Shown: in pieces, positions 28,321 to 36,233 of the stretch
How positions within the stretch are numbered: position 1 is the stretch's first letter
Layout of the letters: every line of letters starts with the position of its first letter
NCBI RefSeq assembly: GCF_013031405.1
Contig: NZ_WPZY01000004.1
Location: forward strand, 62,001-126,000
Length of the DNA: 64,000 bases
Direction: 5' to 3'
Origin: Ruegeria sp. HKCCD8929
GTDB lineage: Bacteria; Pseudomonadota; Alphaproteobacteria; Rhodobacterales; Rhodobacteraceae
Translations under genes and position numbers: made by a program
Notes under the pieces: generated by a model
Seen by the model: only the letters and a program-made list of their open reading frames with translations
What the model was told of the DNA's origin: nothing
Databases searched by the model: none

Positions 28321-28833
28321 TCAGAGGGTCGGTTCGGTGGGTTCCTGAACGTCCGGGTCGCGCACCCAGCCTTCGTTCTCGAGCTTGATGGACTGGATCG
28401 CGACGGCGTTGGCGTTGGCGTCGAGATCCGGCAGGGCCTGGTATTCCGAGACCCAGCAGCGGAACACCTGATAGGCAATCGCCAGCTGGCCCGCCTCGTT
28501 ATACATCTCGATGATGATGTCCTTGCGGAAATCGGCCAGCGAGCTTTCCGCCCCCAGCCCGGCTCCAAAGGACCAGACCTTGTTGGCCCAGGCCTCGAAC
28601 TCCGGGTCATGGGTCACGCCGCGTTCCAGCATGATCGCCTCGTATTTCGACCGGCCCGGCGACTTGCGCCCCGTCGAGGGATCGCCGCCGACCCGATGCT
28701 CGACCACCTCGGTCGTGCGTTTGAGCGCCCCGACCTTCGAGATACCCGCAACGAAACGCCCGTCCCAGCGAACCCGGAACTTGAAGTTCTTGTAGGGATC
28801 GAACCGTTGCGTGTTGACGCTGAATTCAGCCAT
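28321..28833 (-). CDS. Inner tube protein (T4 gp19/Afp1-like)
   Basis: The protein has 170 residues, the usual length for gp19-like tube subunits. Typical features are the YKNFKFRVRWDGR start, GISKVGALKRTTEVVEHR, and a KYEAIMLERGVTHDPEFEAWANKVW region (quoted as KYEAIMLERGVTHD). Hexamers stack to form the tube that carries cargo. It directly follows the sheath gene (18-base gap), as in other eCIS clusters. Only one tube gene is present, while Afp and PVC have two or three. It is not a T6SS Hcp: its neighbours and gp19-like pattern place it in the eCIS. Confidence 0.9.
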   Translation of the reverse strand: MAEFSVNTQRFDPYKNFKFRVRWDGRFVAGISKVGALKRTTEVVEHRVGGDPSTGRKSPGRSKYEAIMLERGVTHDPEFEAWANKVWSFGAGLGAESSLADFRKDIIIEMYNEAGQLAIAYQVFRCWVSEYQALPDLDANANAVAIQSIKLENEGWVRDPDVQEPTEPTL

Positions 28834-28851
28834 ATCTGTTCCCCCCTCTCG

Positions 28852-31149
28852 TTATGCCGGGCTTTGGCCCGCGATCTGCTGGATCGAGATGACGACGAAT
28901 TCCGCCGGTTTCAGCGGTGCAAAACCCACATGGATGTTGACGATGCCCAGATCGATATCAGCCTGTGTCGTCGTGGTGGAATCGCAGCGCACGAAATAGG
29001 CGTCCGAGGGTTTGGCCCCCTGGAACGCGCCCTGACGGAACAGGTTGTTCATGAACGACCCCACCGCCAGCCGGATCTGCGCCCAGAGCGGTTCGTCATT
29101 GGGTTCGAACACCGCAAATTGGGTGCCGCGATAAAGGCTTTCCTCGATGAACAGCGCCGTCCGGCGAACGGGGATGTATTTCCACTCGCTGGTCCGCGCA
29201 TCCGCGCCAACCAGGGTGCGGGCACCCCAGCTCACCGTGCCGAAGACCGGGAAGGTGCGCAGGCAGTTCAGGCCCAGCGGATTCAGCACGCCGTTTTCCG
29301 GGTCAGACAGCACATAGTCCAGCGCCTGCACGCCATTGAGGCCCGCGTCGATTCCAGCGGGCGCCTTCCACACCCCGCGCGCACCGTCGGTCCGCGCCCA
29401 GAGCCCGGCCAAAAGGCCTGAGTTCGGGAACGACCGCAGCCGCCCGTTCTGAAGCGGATCGGCCAACCGGATACGCGGAAAGTAAGCCGCCGAGTTCGTG
29501 CTCTTCAGCGAGGAATTGGCGCCGTCATTCACCCAGTCTCGCGCCTCATCCAGCGTGTCTACGTTGGGGTCGATATCGACGATGATCATCGCCCGGCGTT
29601 CCTCGCAATAGACGATGGCCTCGGCCAGTACGGCCACATCCGGAATCCCCGGAATGGCGAAGATGTTGAAGAGGTCGGCATCCTCCAGCGCGTACATCCC
29701 CGTCTTGGCCGCGCGGCTGCCGGTATAGAAAGTTCCCGTGGTGGGCGGAATGCCGTCGCTGCCCAAGAGCCCCGCGACCTGCGCCGCCGAGCTTTGGCCC
29801 ACGCCGGGCTGATACGCGGCGATGTTGGCAAAGAACGTGTCATCGGGTGCGGCCGCCCCGCCGGTCAGCCCCAGCGCGTCCGCGCCCGCCCCGGTAAAGG
29901 TAAAGGCCAGGCCGGGCACCGAAGTTCCGGGGCGCACCACGAATGTGTCGTCCACGATGTCGACCGTTGCGCCCGAGAATGCCGCCTCGGGGCTGGCGGC
30001 CAGGGCCGCCTGTACCTGCGCCCGCGCCTCGCCCATTGAGGCTGGAATCGGATTCAGCTGGTGGGTCAGGGTGTCAATGACCGCACCGGACACCGCGCCT
30101 GCCGCATCCAGCGCGACGAGATTCACCGTGACGGGATCGTTCAGCGCAATGGCGACCGCCGAGAAATCCGGGATGCGGTCCCCGGTCGTGCCCGACGCCG
30201 CCGGGCGGGTTTCCCGCGCGCCGGCAATCTCGCGCCCGCCATTGACCACGCCGAGGCCCAGCACGGCGGCCGCGTTCTGCGAGGCGGCGTTGCGGAACAC
30301 CACGGATGAGCGGCGGCCCGGATCGCCGGACGTACCAGTCAGGACGCCTGCATTGTTGGTGCAGGTGAACCCGGTTACTCCATCGATAGCATTTACTCGA
30401 TCCTCGATTCGCTGGCGCAGATCATCAACCGTGGCCAGATCGTTGGCGCCGTCGAACAGGCGGATCTCGGTCGAGGGGCCGCCATCCACCGACACGTTCA
30501 GCCGCCGCGTATCCTCGGTCAGTGCGGCGACATCGCCATCGGCCAGCGTCACCGAACTGGTCGAAGTGCCCGCCAGCGTGCCGGGAAGATCGGCATCGGT
30601 CAGTTCGACCAGATCCGAGGCGGCGTTCACCGCGTCCACCGCATAGGTCGCGGCGCGGTCGTTCATCGACAGGTTGCGGTGAGTTTCGCTGCGGACCGAG
30701 ACCAGACGACCATTGCGCTCTCCAATCTCGTCCACCGTCAGGTTGAAACTGTTAACCGGATCGGCGGTGTCGTAATCCACCGCCAACAGCAGGGCATTGC
30801 CCCAGACCCCTTCGCTGGAGGCATCGGCGGTCAGTGTAACCGCCCCGCCGGTGGTTTCCATCGAGACTGTCGCTGCGGCGGCATTCTCGGCCACCCGCAC
30901 GATCCAGCAGGTGCCGCCACCGTTCAGAAAGAAATGCTGCACCGCATAAGACAGGTCGCTGTCCACGTGGAGCCCGCCGAACAGCCGCTCGAAATCGGCG
31001 TAGCTGAAGATCTGGCGGGCCTCATCCACCGGCCCCCGCGCGGTGTAACCGACGAAAGCGCCGATGGCGGTAGGAACCCCCGCGATCGCGCGCGCCCCGC
31101 TTGGAACCTCTTGTATGTAAACCCCGGGATAGGAAACGGAAACGGCCAT
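28852..31149 (-). CDS. Contractile sheath protein (Afp2-4-like)
   Basis: The protein has 765 residues from ATG 31149, which has GGAG 9 bases upstream; an in-frame TTG at 31155 is the alternative. The N-terminal YPGVYIQEVPSG and the C-terminal block from about residue 641 (WGARTLVGAD, YRGTQFAVFEPND, then a GIVNIHVGFAPLKPAEFV stretch) are standard for phage tail sheath proteins. The middle (about 100-450) is a long variable region that would face outward on the particle. It is the only sheath gene and the first gene of the operon, so it is likely made in the largest amount. It is longer than Afp2-4, mostly in the outer domain. Confidence 0.92.
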   Translation of the reverse strand: MAVSVSYPGVYIQEVPSGARAIAGVPTAIGAFVGYTARGPVDEARQIFSYADFERLFGGLHVDSDLSYAVQHFFLNGGGTCWIVRVAENAAAATVSMETTGGAVTLTADASSEGVWGNALLLAVDYDTADPVNSFNLTVDEIGERNGRLVSVRSETHRNLSMNDRAATYAVDAVNAASDLVELTDADLPGTLAGTSTSSVTLADGDVAALTEDTRRLNVSVDGGPSTEIRLFDGANDLATVDDLRQRIEDRVNAIDGVTGFTCTNNAGVLTGTSGDPGRRSSVVFRNAASQNAAAVLGLGVVNGGREIAGARETRPAASGTTGDRIPDFSAVAIALNDPVTVNLVALDAAGAVSGAVIDTLTHQLNPIPASMGEARAQVQAALAASPEAAFSGATVDIVDDTFVVRPGTSVPGLAFTFTGAGADALGLTGGAAAPDDTFFANIAAYQPGVGQSSAAQVAGLLGSDGIPPTTGTFYTGSRAAKTGMYALEDADLFNIFAIPGIPDVAVLAEAIVYCEERRAMIIVDIDPNVDTLDEARDWVNDGANSSLKSTNSAAYFPRIRLADPLQNGRLRSFPNSGLLAGLWARTDGARGVWKAPAGIDAGLNGVQALDYVLSDPENGVLNPLGLNCLRTFPVFGTVSWGARTLVGADARTSEWKYIPVRRTALFIEESLYRGTQFAVFEPNDEPLWAQIRLAVGSFMNNLFRQGAFQGAKPSDAYFVRCDSTTTTQADIDLGIVNIHVGFAPLKPAEFVVISIQQIAGQSPA

Positions 31150-31710
31150 GACCAAATGCTCCTCGGTTTGAATGCACGAAACAGCGCATCCCCCCAGTCA
31201 GTGCAGACCAGAAAGCACCCGACCGGAGAGATCGGAAAATCAGTTCAGTTTGTCTTAGTTCGCGTGACGTCCTGACGGCGGGGGGAGGCGCCGAAAAAAC
31301 TTGAGAAACAATCCAGAACGTTTGCCTTAACTGTTTCCCTGCCCCCGATTCGAGTCAAGCCGACCCTCGGGTTCGGCGGAATCCAGCCAATCGTCCGGGA
31401 TGAGCGGAGCCTTGCCGGAGAGCCTGTGTCTTGCTGATCGTAACCCGTGAGTATTTGGGCTCAGACGGCAATAAGGGACTGATAAAAAGCTGAGAAATTT
31501 CGGCAAGCAGACAGGGTCGATACCGGCGGTGTGGTTCAAACAGGATAGCGTTTTCCCGGCCAGCAGGTATACCGCCGTCCGAAGCGGTGGAGCTGCAGAC
31601 GTCTTTGGGCGGCTGGGCAGGTTCCCGCCCACGTGTTTCTCATCCGTGGCCGCGAATCCTATAGTTATCACCCGAACTCGACGACGACCTGCATTTCACC
31701 GGATTGCGAC
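31150..31710. promoter_or_regulatory. Divergent upstream region of the eCIS operon, 561 bases
   Basis: This gap separates the first eCIS gene (minus) from the small secreted-protein gene (plus) and must contain the promoter driving the roughly 25-kb eCIS operon. It contains AT-rich stretches unlike the genes around it (near 31230-31260 and 31480-31510). A 114-codon open frame inside it has no family features. I could not assign reliable -35/-10 boxes. Confidence 0.45.
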
Positions 31711-32100
31711 ATGAGACCCTTCATCATTGCCGTTGCGATTGTGTCCCTTACCTCCGCATCAGCGGCTTGGGCAAATAACGGAAAAGGCCGAGGCCAGAAC
31801 AAGATCAAGATCCACAAGACCCAGCCGGTTCAGCTTCCTTCTGTGGCTGGGTCCGGCAAGGCTCACTGCCCACCCGGGCTGGCGAAAAAGGCCCTCCCCT
31901 GTGTCCCGCCCGGTCAGGTCAAGCAGTATGGCGTGGGAGATTACATCTATGACGGATACTACCCGATAGATGATCCTTGGCGCTGGGGGCTCAGGCGAAA
32001 TGGCTACTACGTTCGGGCGGGTGACTACGTTTACGAGGTCAGCCGCGAAACACATCAGGTGCTGAATCTCATCGGGGCTGTGGTGGATATTCTCAATTAG
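31711..32100 (+). CDS. Small secreted RcnB-like protein
   Basis: The protein has 129 residues from ATG 31711; the frame is open 26 codons further but those residues are not signal-like. It starts with a signal peptide (MRPFIIAVAIVSLTSASA, cleavage near AWA-NN), then a basic linker. Next comes a CPPGLAKKALPCVPPGQVKQYG stretch (quoted as CPPGLAKK and PPGQVKQYG), typical of small RcnB-like periplasmic proteins. The C-terminus has a YYVRAGDYVYEVSRET motif. The function is unknown; these proteins are common in alphaproteobacteria. It is divergent from the eCIS operon and convergent with the M15-type peptidase gene. Confidence 0.65.
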   Translation: MRPFIIAVAIVSLTSASAAWANNGKGRGQNKIKIHKTQPVQLPSVAGSGKAHCPPGLAKKALPCVPPGQVKQYGVGDYIYDGYYPIDDPWRWGLRRNGYYVRAGDYVYEVSRETHQVLNLIGAVVDILN

Positions 32101-32212
32101 AGCAAGTTGGCTTGCTCGGGGCTCATGCCTCATTGCGCAGCGAGCAGCACCAATCAGACCGCTGGCAGGTGAAACTCGACGGGTGGCGCCGGAACCTTCA
32201 AACGCAGGATTT

Positions 32213-33058
32213 CTAAAGTATCCCTGCGGCCACCCATTCTTCGACCTTGTCGCGGCTGACTTCGAAATGCATCGAGTCCTCGCGCCCCCAGGCTGCACCC
32301 CAGACCCAGCCCTCTTCCCGGAAGAAATCGGCCAGGATGGTCAGACCGAGCTGGGTCTTGCCATCACCCAGCGTATCCAGAACGCCGTCGATGTTCAGGT
32401 CCACGGCCAACCCATAGGCGTGGGCCGAGGCCGATGTGGTCGAGCCGCGAATGAAGCGGACACATAGCGATCCGGCGGTGTTGATCCGGTCGTAGAGGTC
32501 CGGATCGGTCTTTCGAATGTTCTCGAACACAGTGCGCAGCGAATCGACCGCAGGTTGCAGCATGCGCACGCGCACCGGGCCCACCTGTTCCAGCACCAAT
32601 TTGGATTCCAGACGCTCATTGGTCATTGACTGGCACTTGTCGGTCAGGTCTTCGCGCGGCAGGCCAAAGGTCTCTCGCAGGAAGGAGGAACTGGCCAGCC
32701 GCAACTGACGATTGACCTTCTTGCGGTTGGCGATCAGCACCACCTGCGCATAGGCGTCGATGATCTCGTTCGGGCTGCTGCTGTCGAAACCGAATGAATC
32801 CGCGGCATCCCCGTCCGGCTGGAGCGCAACCGCGCCGGCACCAGACTGCACCCGCGACACCTCAAGCGACAATTGCTCAAGACGCGTGCGCACATCATCC
32901 ATCTGCTGGCTGAGCATCTCAATCTCGATACGGGCGCCGGAATCGATGGCGGGGCCTTCGAAGTTCTCTTCGAGGGGCACGATCAGTGGAAAAACATACC
33001 ACAGAACTGGTGCCACAATGATGGCCACCGCAAGGATGATCGCAGGAACGAGACGCAT
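32213..33058 (-). CDS. Membrane-anchored M15 (VanY/endolysin-like) peptidase
   Basis: The protein has 281 residues. One membrane segment (about 4-28) is followed by a short coiled coil (45-72), then a C-terminal peptidase domain. The M15 zinc site is visible: H213 in SAHAYG, D220 in AVDL and H264 in the DSMHFE motif, with D261 just before it. M15 enzymes cut D-Ala-D-Ala or L-Ala-D-Glu bonds in peptidoglycan. The anchor would place it on the periplasmic face, where it could open the cell wall for the T6SS or eCIS or remodel the wall in general. It is divergent from the OmpA-like gene at the edge of the T6SS cluster. Confidence 0.75.
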   Translation of the reverse strand: MRLVPAIILAVAIIVAPVLWYVFPLIVPLEENFEGPAIDSGARIEIEMLSQQMDDVRTRLEQLSLEVSRVQSGAGAVALQPDGDAADSFGFDSSSPNEIIDAYAQVVLIANRKKVNRQLRLASSSFLRETFGLPREDLTDKCQSMTNERLESKLVLEQVGPVRVRMLQPAVDSLRTVFENIRKTDPDLYDRINTAGSLCVRFIRGSTTSASAHAYGLAVDLNIDGVLDTLGDGKTQLGLTILADFFREEGWVWGAAWGREDSMHFEVSRDKVEEWVAAGIL

Positions 33059-33124
33059 GATATTCCGGTAAACCCATGTTGCCGTAAGTCTTTGGGCCTC
33101 ACCCTAGGGGTGGTCCGTCGCGAT

Positions 33125-33201
33125 GTCACGCGGGTGACGGCAAATTGAACACCCTGAATGTGACATTCTTCATTGTAGCACCAATTTCGCTTGGATACTC
33201 T
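33125..33201. promoter_or_regulatory. Divergent promoter region with two dyads
   Basis: Between the divergent M15 and OmpA-like genes there are two inverted repeats: GTCAC...GTGAC (33125-33129 and 33134-33138) and GAATGTGACATTC (33156-33168). They are followed on the plus strand by a possible -35 TTGTAG (33173-33178) and -10 TACTCT (33196-33201) with 17-base spacing, ending 30 bases before the OmpA-like start. The arrangement looks like an operator upstream of a promoter, but the boxes match the consensus only weakly. Confidence 0.3.
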
Positions 33202-33231
33202 ATAGGCCAAAGACAAGAAGGATTTGAGGAA

Positions 33232-33804
33232 ATGTCTAATTCGAAAACACTTACGCGTATCTGTGCCTCGGCCTTCGCGATCGCCTGCACAGCACAAATG
33301 GCTTTGGCTCAGGATACGCCGTTGAGCGCGGACGAGATCACCGACGCATTCAATAAACAAAAGACCCGCGGACTGGTGATTGTTCCGTCAGATCAACAAT
33401 CCACCGCAGCCCAGGACAGCTCGACCACCGTGGCCGCCACGCCGACCGAGTATCAGGCCGTCGCGAAAGAAGATCAGGTCAACATCCAGGTCCAGTTCGA
33501 CTTTGCGTCCGCCGCGCTGCGTGAAGATCAGAAACCGAAGCTGGCCGCCCTGTGTCAGGCGATGCAGTCGGTGGACGTCTCGGTGTTCCAGATCATTGGC
33601 CATACCGACAGCTCGGGCCCGGCCGACTACAACCAGAACCTGTCCTTGCTGCGCGCCAAAGAGGTCAAGCGGCATCTGGTCAGCGACTGCGGGATTGCAG
33701 ATCAGAGGCTGGAAGCCATTGGCGTGGGCGAGAGCGAGCCTTATAACGCGGACAACCCGCGCGCAGATGAAAACCGCAGGGTCGAATTCCAGGCACTCGG
33801 CTAA
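33232..33804 (+). CDS. OmpA-like periplasmic protein
   Basis: The protein has 190 residues from ATG 33232, with AAGGA at 33218-33222. A signal peptide ends near AQMALAQ (residue 24). The OmpA C-terminal (peptidoglycan-binding) domain covers about 80-190, with VQFDFASAAL, IIGHTDSSGPADYNQNLSLLRA (given as IIGHTDSSG and NLSLLRA) and a final ENRRVEFQ. It has no lipobox. It lies 38 bases upstream of ppkA and is probably co-transcribed with it, which ties it to the T6SS. It may anchor the complex to the cell wall, a role shared with the OmpA domain of TssL. Confidence 0.8.
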   Translation: MSNSKTLTRICASAFAIACTAQMALAQDTPLSADEITDAFNKQKTRGLVIVPSDQQSTAAQDSSTTVAATPTEYQAVAKEDQVNIQVQFDFASAALREDQKPKLAALCQAMQSVDVSVFQIIGHTDSSGPADYNQNLSLLRAKEVKRHLVSDCGIADQRLEAIGVGESEPYNADNPRADENRRVEFQALG

Positions 33805-33842
33805 CCGGTCGGTGTTGCCGCACACAAGCACTTGAGGGCCGC

Positions 33843-36053
33843 ATGACCGAATCCCGCGCCGGTGACCTGTTTCAACCAGGTGATCTGGTAAACAACACTT
33901 ACCGGATCGAAGCCATCCTGGGGCGCGGCGGCACGTCGGATGTATATCGCGCCCGCTCCGAGATCTCGGGGCGGCTTGCGGCGCTGAAAGTGCTCAAGGC
34001 CGAGTTTTCGAGCAATGACGACTACCTCGTCCTGCTGACCCGCGAAGAGGAAATCCGCGACATCCGCCATGATGCCGTTGTGCGGTATTCCGAAAACAAC
34101 CGCACTGCCGACGGCCATGTCTATCTGGTGATGGATTATGTCGATGGGCCGGGCCTCGACCAGAAGCTCAAGGAAGGCCCGATGTCGGCCGAAGAGCTGC
34201 TGACCGTTTGCAAGCGGGTCAGCGAAGGGCTTGAGGCCGCGCATGCGCGCAACATCGTGCACCGCGACCTGAGCCCGGACAACATCATCCTGCGCGACGA
34301 CGACCCCGCGCAGGCGGTCATCATCGATTTCGGCATCGCCAAGGACACCAATCCGGGTGCCGAAACCATCGTCGGTGGTGAATTTGCGGGCAAATACGCC
34401 TATGCGGCGCCAGAACAGCTCTCTGGCAAGACCGACCGGCGCACCGATATCTACTCGCTGGGGGCGTTGTTACTCGCCAATTTCAGGGGTGAAAAGGCGC
34501 AGGCCGGGGCCAATCTGCTGGAAGTGGTCGAGAGTAAGAAAAAGCCGCTCGATACCGAAGGGGTGCCCGAGCCGCTGAAAACAGTCCTCGACAGGATGAC
34601 CGCGCCCAGTCCGGACGACCGCTATCAGAGCGCGGGCGAAGTGCTGCGGGCGCTTTCCTCTGCGCGGCTGGGCGGTGGTGAGGCGGCGGCCAAGGCCGAC
34701 ACGCCCGATGATCTGGACGATGCCACCGTCATCATGCCCCGCGCGAAGGAGCCCGAGACTGAGACCGCCACGCCTAAACCATCGGCGCCACCGCAACCCA
34801 TGCGGCCAATAAGCGACCCGCCAGCGCAGAGCAAATCGCGTGGCGGTTTGATGGCCGGGCTTCTGGTGGTTGTTCTGGCAGGTGCAGGAGTCGGCGGTTA
34901 CGTCGGCGGTGTATTCGACGGGCTTCTGGGTCCGTCCTATCCGGTCGTGCAGCCCTATACTCTTGTCGCGGATAAGCGGGAAGGGCTACCGCCTCGCATC
35001 GTTGGCTATGTTCCGTCCGAAACCGCGCGGGATGCGCTGGCGGCGCATGTGGCCGATCACCAGGGCGAAGTGGAACTGACCCTTGCCTCGGGCGATATCG
35101 CCGACAGCTGGGGCGCGGACGTTGAGAGTGTCGTCGACGCAGCCATCGACCTTGAAGAATGGCGCCTGTCGGTCACCGGTAACGAGGCGCGGCTGACCGG
35201 ACGCACGACCGACAAGGCCCTGCACGAAACGATCAGTCGGCTGTATGAGGCCGGACTGCCGGGCGGATTGCAGGGCACTGCCGAGATCGAGCTGGTGCCG
35301 CTTTTCCTGGCCGTGGACGACGTGCAGACGATCCTGGACAGCATGGCCGATTGCGGCGCGCTGAGCCTGATCAACCCGCCGACCACCGGGTACGGCCCCG
35401 GCGCTGCCATTCAGGTCGAGGGCACGGTAGCCGGGCAGGACAGCCTCACCGGCCTCAACGCGGCAGTCACCGCACTCGGCGGCACCCGTCCGGTCGAACT
35501 TGATCAGGTGGCGGTTTTGAACCCGGCGGTATGCCTGATCGAGAACTTTTTACCCATCGCGCCGCCCAGCGATATCGACATCGCTTTCCGTAATGGCGAT
35601 CGGGATAATGCCCCGAACCCGAGCGGTGATTTCCTGGTGGGCGAGAACCCGGTGATCGATGTTGAGTTGCCAGACAATGTGCAGGCCGGGTACCTTTCGG
35701 TGGCGGTGCTGGATGTGTCGGGCAATGTGTTTCACCTGCTGCCCAATGTGAGCCGCCCCGACAATGACATTACCAATATCCGTAACGGCAACACCGGTCC
35801 TATGTCGATCCGAGTGGCCTATTCGATCCCCGAAAGCAGTGAACACGGCGGGCTGGCCTTTCGGGTCGACGAAAGCACGCTGGGCAAGAGCAAGGTGATC
35901 GTGCTGCACTCCGATCAGCCTCTGTTCACTCAGATGCGGCCGACCACTGAATCCGCCGCCGGATATGCCGAGGCGCTACGCGACCAGGACCGCAACGCCG
36001 CCACGCAGATCCTGTCGCTGGACAGCCGGATTCTGACAACCCTGAAGCAGTAG
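33843..36053 (+). CDS. ppkA: T6SS serine/threonine kinase PpkA
   Basis: The protein has 736 residues. The kinase domain covers about 20-275: Gly-loop GRGGTSDVY (27-35), Lys49, catalytic HRD (140-142) and DFG (162-164). A Pro-rich linker holds the motif DATVIMP (293-299). One membrane segment (335-358) leads to a large periplasmic part with a DUF4384-like region near 600-680. PpkA phosphorylates T6SS parts to switch on assembly; the phosphate is read by FHA proteins and removed by PppA. Here all three are present (TagH at 45449, PppA at 37539). The gene follows the OmpA-like gene and is on the opposite strand to the T6SS structural operon. Confidence 0.88.
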   Translation: MTESRAGDLFQPGDLVNNTYRIEAILGRGGTSDVYRARSEISGRLAALKVLKAEFSSNDDYLVLLTREEEIRDIRHDAVVRYSENNRTADGHVYLVMDYVDGPGLDQKLKEGPMSAEELLTVCKRVSEGLEAAHARNIVHRDLSPDNIILRDDDPAQAVIIDFGIAKDTNPGAETIVGGEFAGKYAYAAPEQLSGKTDRRTDIYSLGALLLANFRGEKAQAGANLLEVVESKKKPLDTEGVPEPLKTVLDRMTAPSPDDRYQSAGEVLRALSSARLGGGEAAAKADTPDDLDDATVIMPRAKEPETETATPKPSAPPQPMRPISDPPAQSKSRGGLMAGLLVVVLAGAGVGGYVGGVFDGLLGPSYPVVQPYTLVADKREGLPPRIVGYVPSETARDALAAHVADHQGEVELTLASGDIADSWGADVESVVDAAIDLEEWRLSVTGNEARLTGRTTDKALHETISRLYEAGLPGGLQGTAEIELVPLFLAVDDVQTILDSMADCGALSLINPPTTGYGPGAAIQVEGTVAGQDSLTGLNAAVTALGGTRPVELDQVAVLNPAVCLIENFLPIAPPSDIDIAFRNGDRDNAPNPSGDFLVGENPVIDVELPDNVQAGYLSVAVLDVSGNVFHLLPNVSRPDNDITNIRNGNTGPMSIRVAYSIPESSEHGGLAFRVDESTLGKSKVIVLHSDQPLFTQMRPTTESAAGYAEALRDQDRNAATQILSLDSRILTTLKQ

Positions 36054-36080
36054 ATACCACCAGTCGAAAGCGCATTTTCA

Positions 36081-36104
36081 AAGGCGTGGCACGTGCTGCG
36101 CCTT
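36081..36104. repeat. 24-base near-perfect palindrome
   Basis: The arms AAGGCG (36081-36086) and CGCCTT (36099-36104) enclose a further self-complementary centre (GGCACGTGC), giving a continuous 12-base-pair stem with two G-T pairs. It lies 28 bases after the ppkA stop and has no T-run after it, so it could be a weak terminator, an RNA-processing hairpin or a protein-binding dyad. Confidence 0.45.
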
Positions 36105-36233
36105 CAAAGGCTTTGGTCTCGACCCGGCAAACACAAGCGCAGAAATCAGACCCTAACCTTGCGCAGGAGCGCCAGGGGCCGATCTGTGCTATCATCGCGA
36201 TGTTTTATTTTTTGAATTGTTAAGGAGCTTCCA

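Noticed and set aside
28321..28833. Tube protein considered as T6SS Hcp
   Set aside because: It has gp19-like motifs and lies right after the eCIS sheath gene; Hcp is simply not in this window.
31327..31671. 114-codon minus-strand open frame in the eCIS upstream region
   Set aside because: It has no family features, atypical composition and no ribosome site. The region is better explained as regulatory.
32101..32116. Short inverted repeat AGCAAG-TTGG-CTTGCT right after a stop codon
   Set aside because: The stem is only 6 base pairs with no T-run, so it is too weak to call a terminator.
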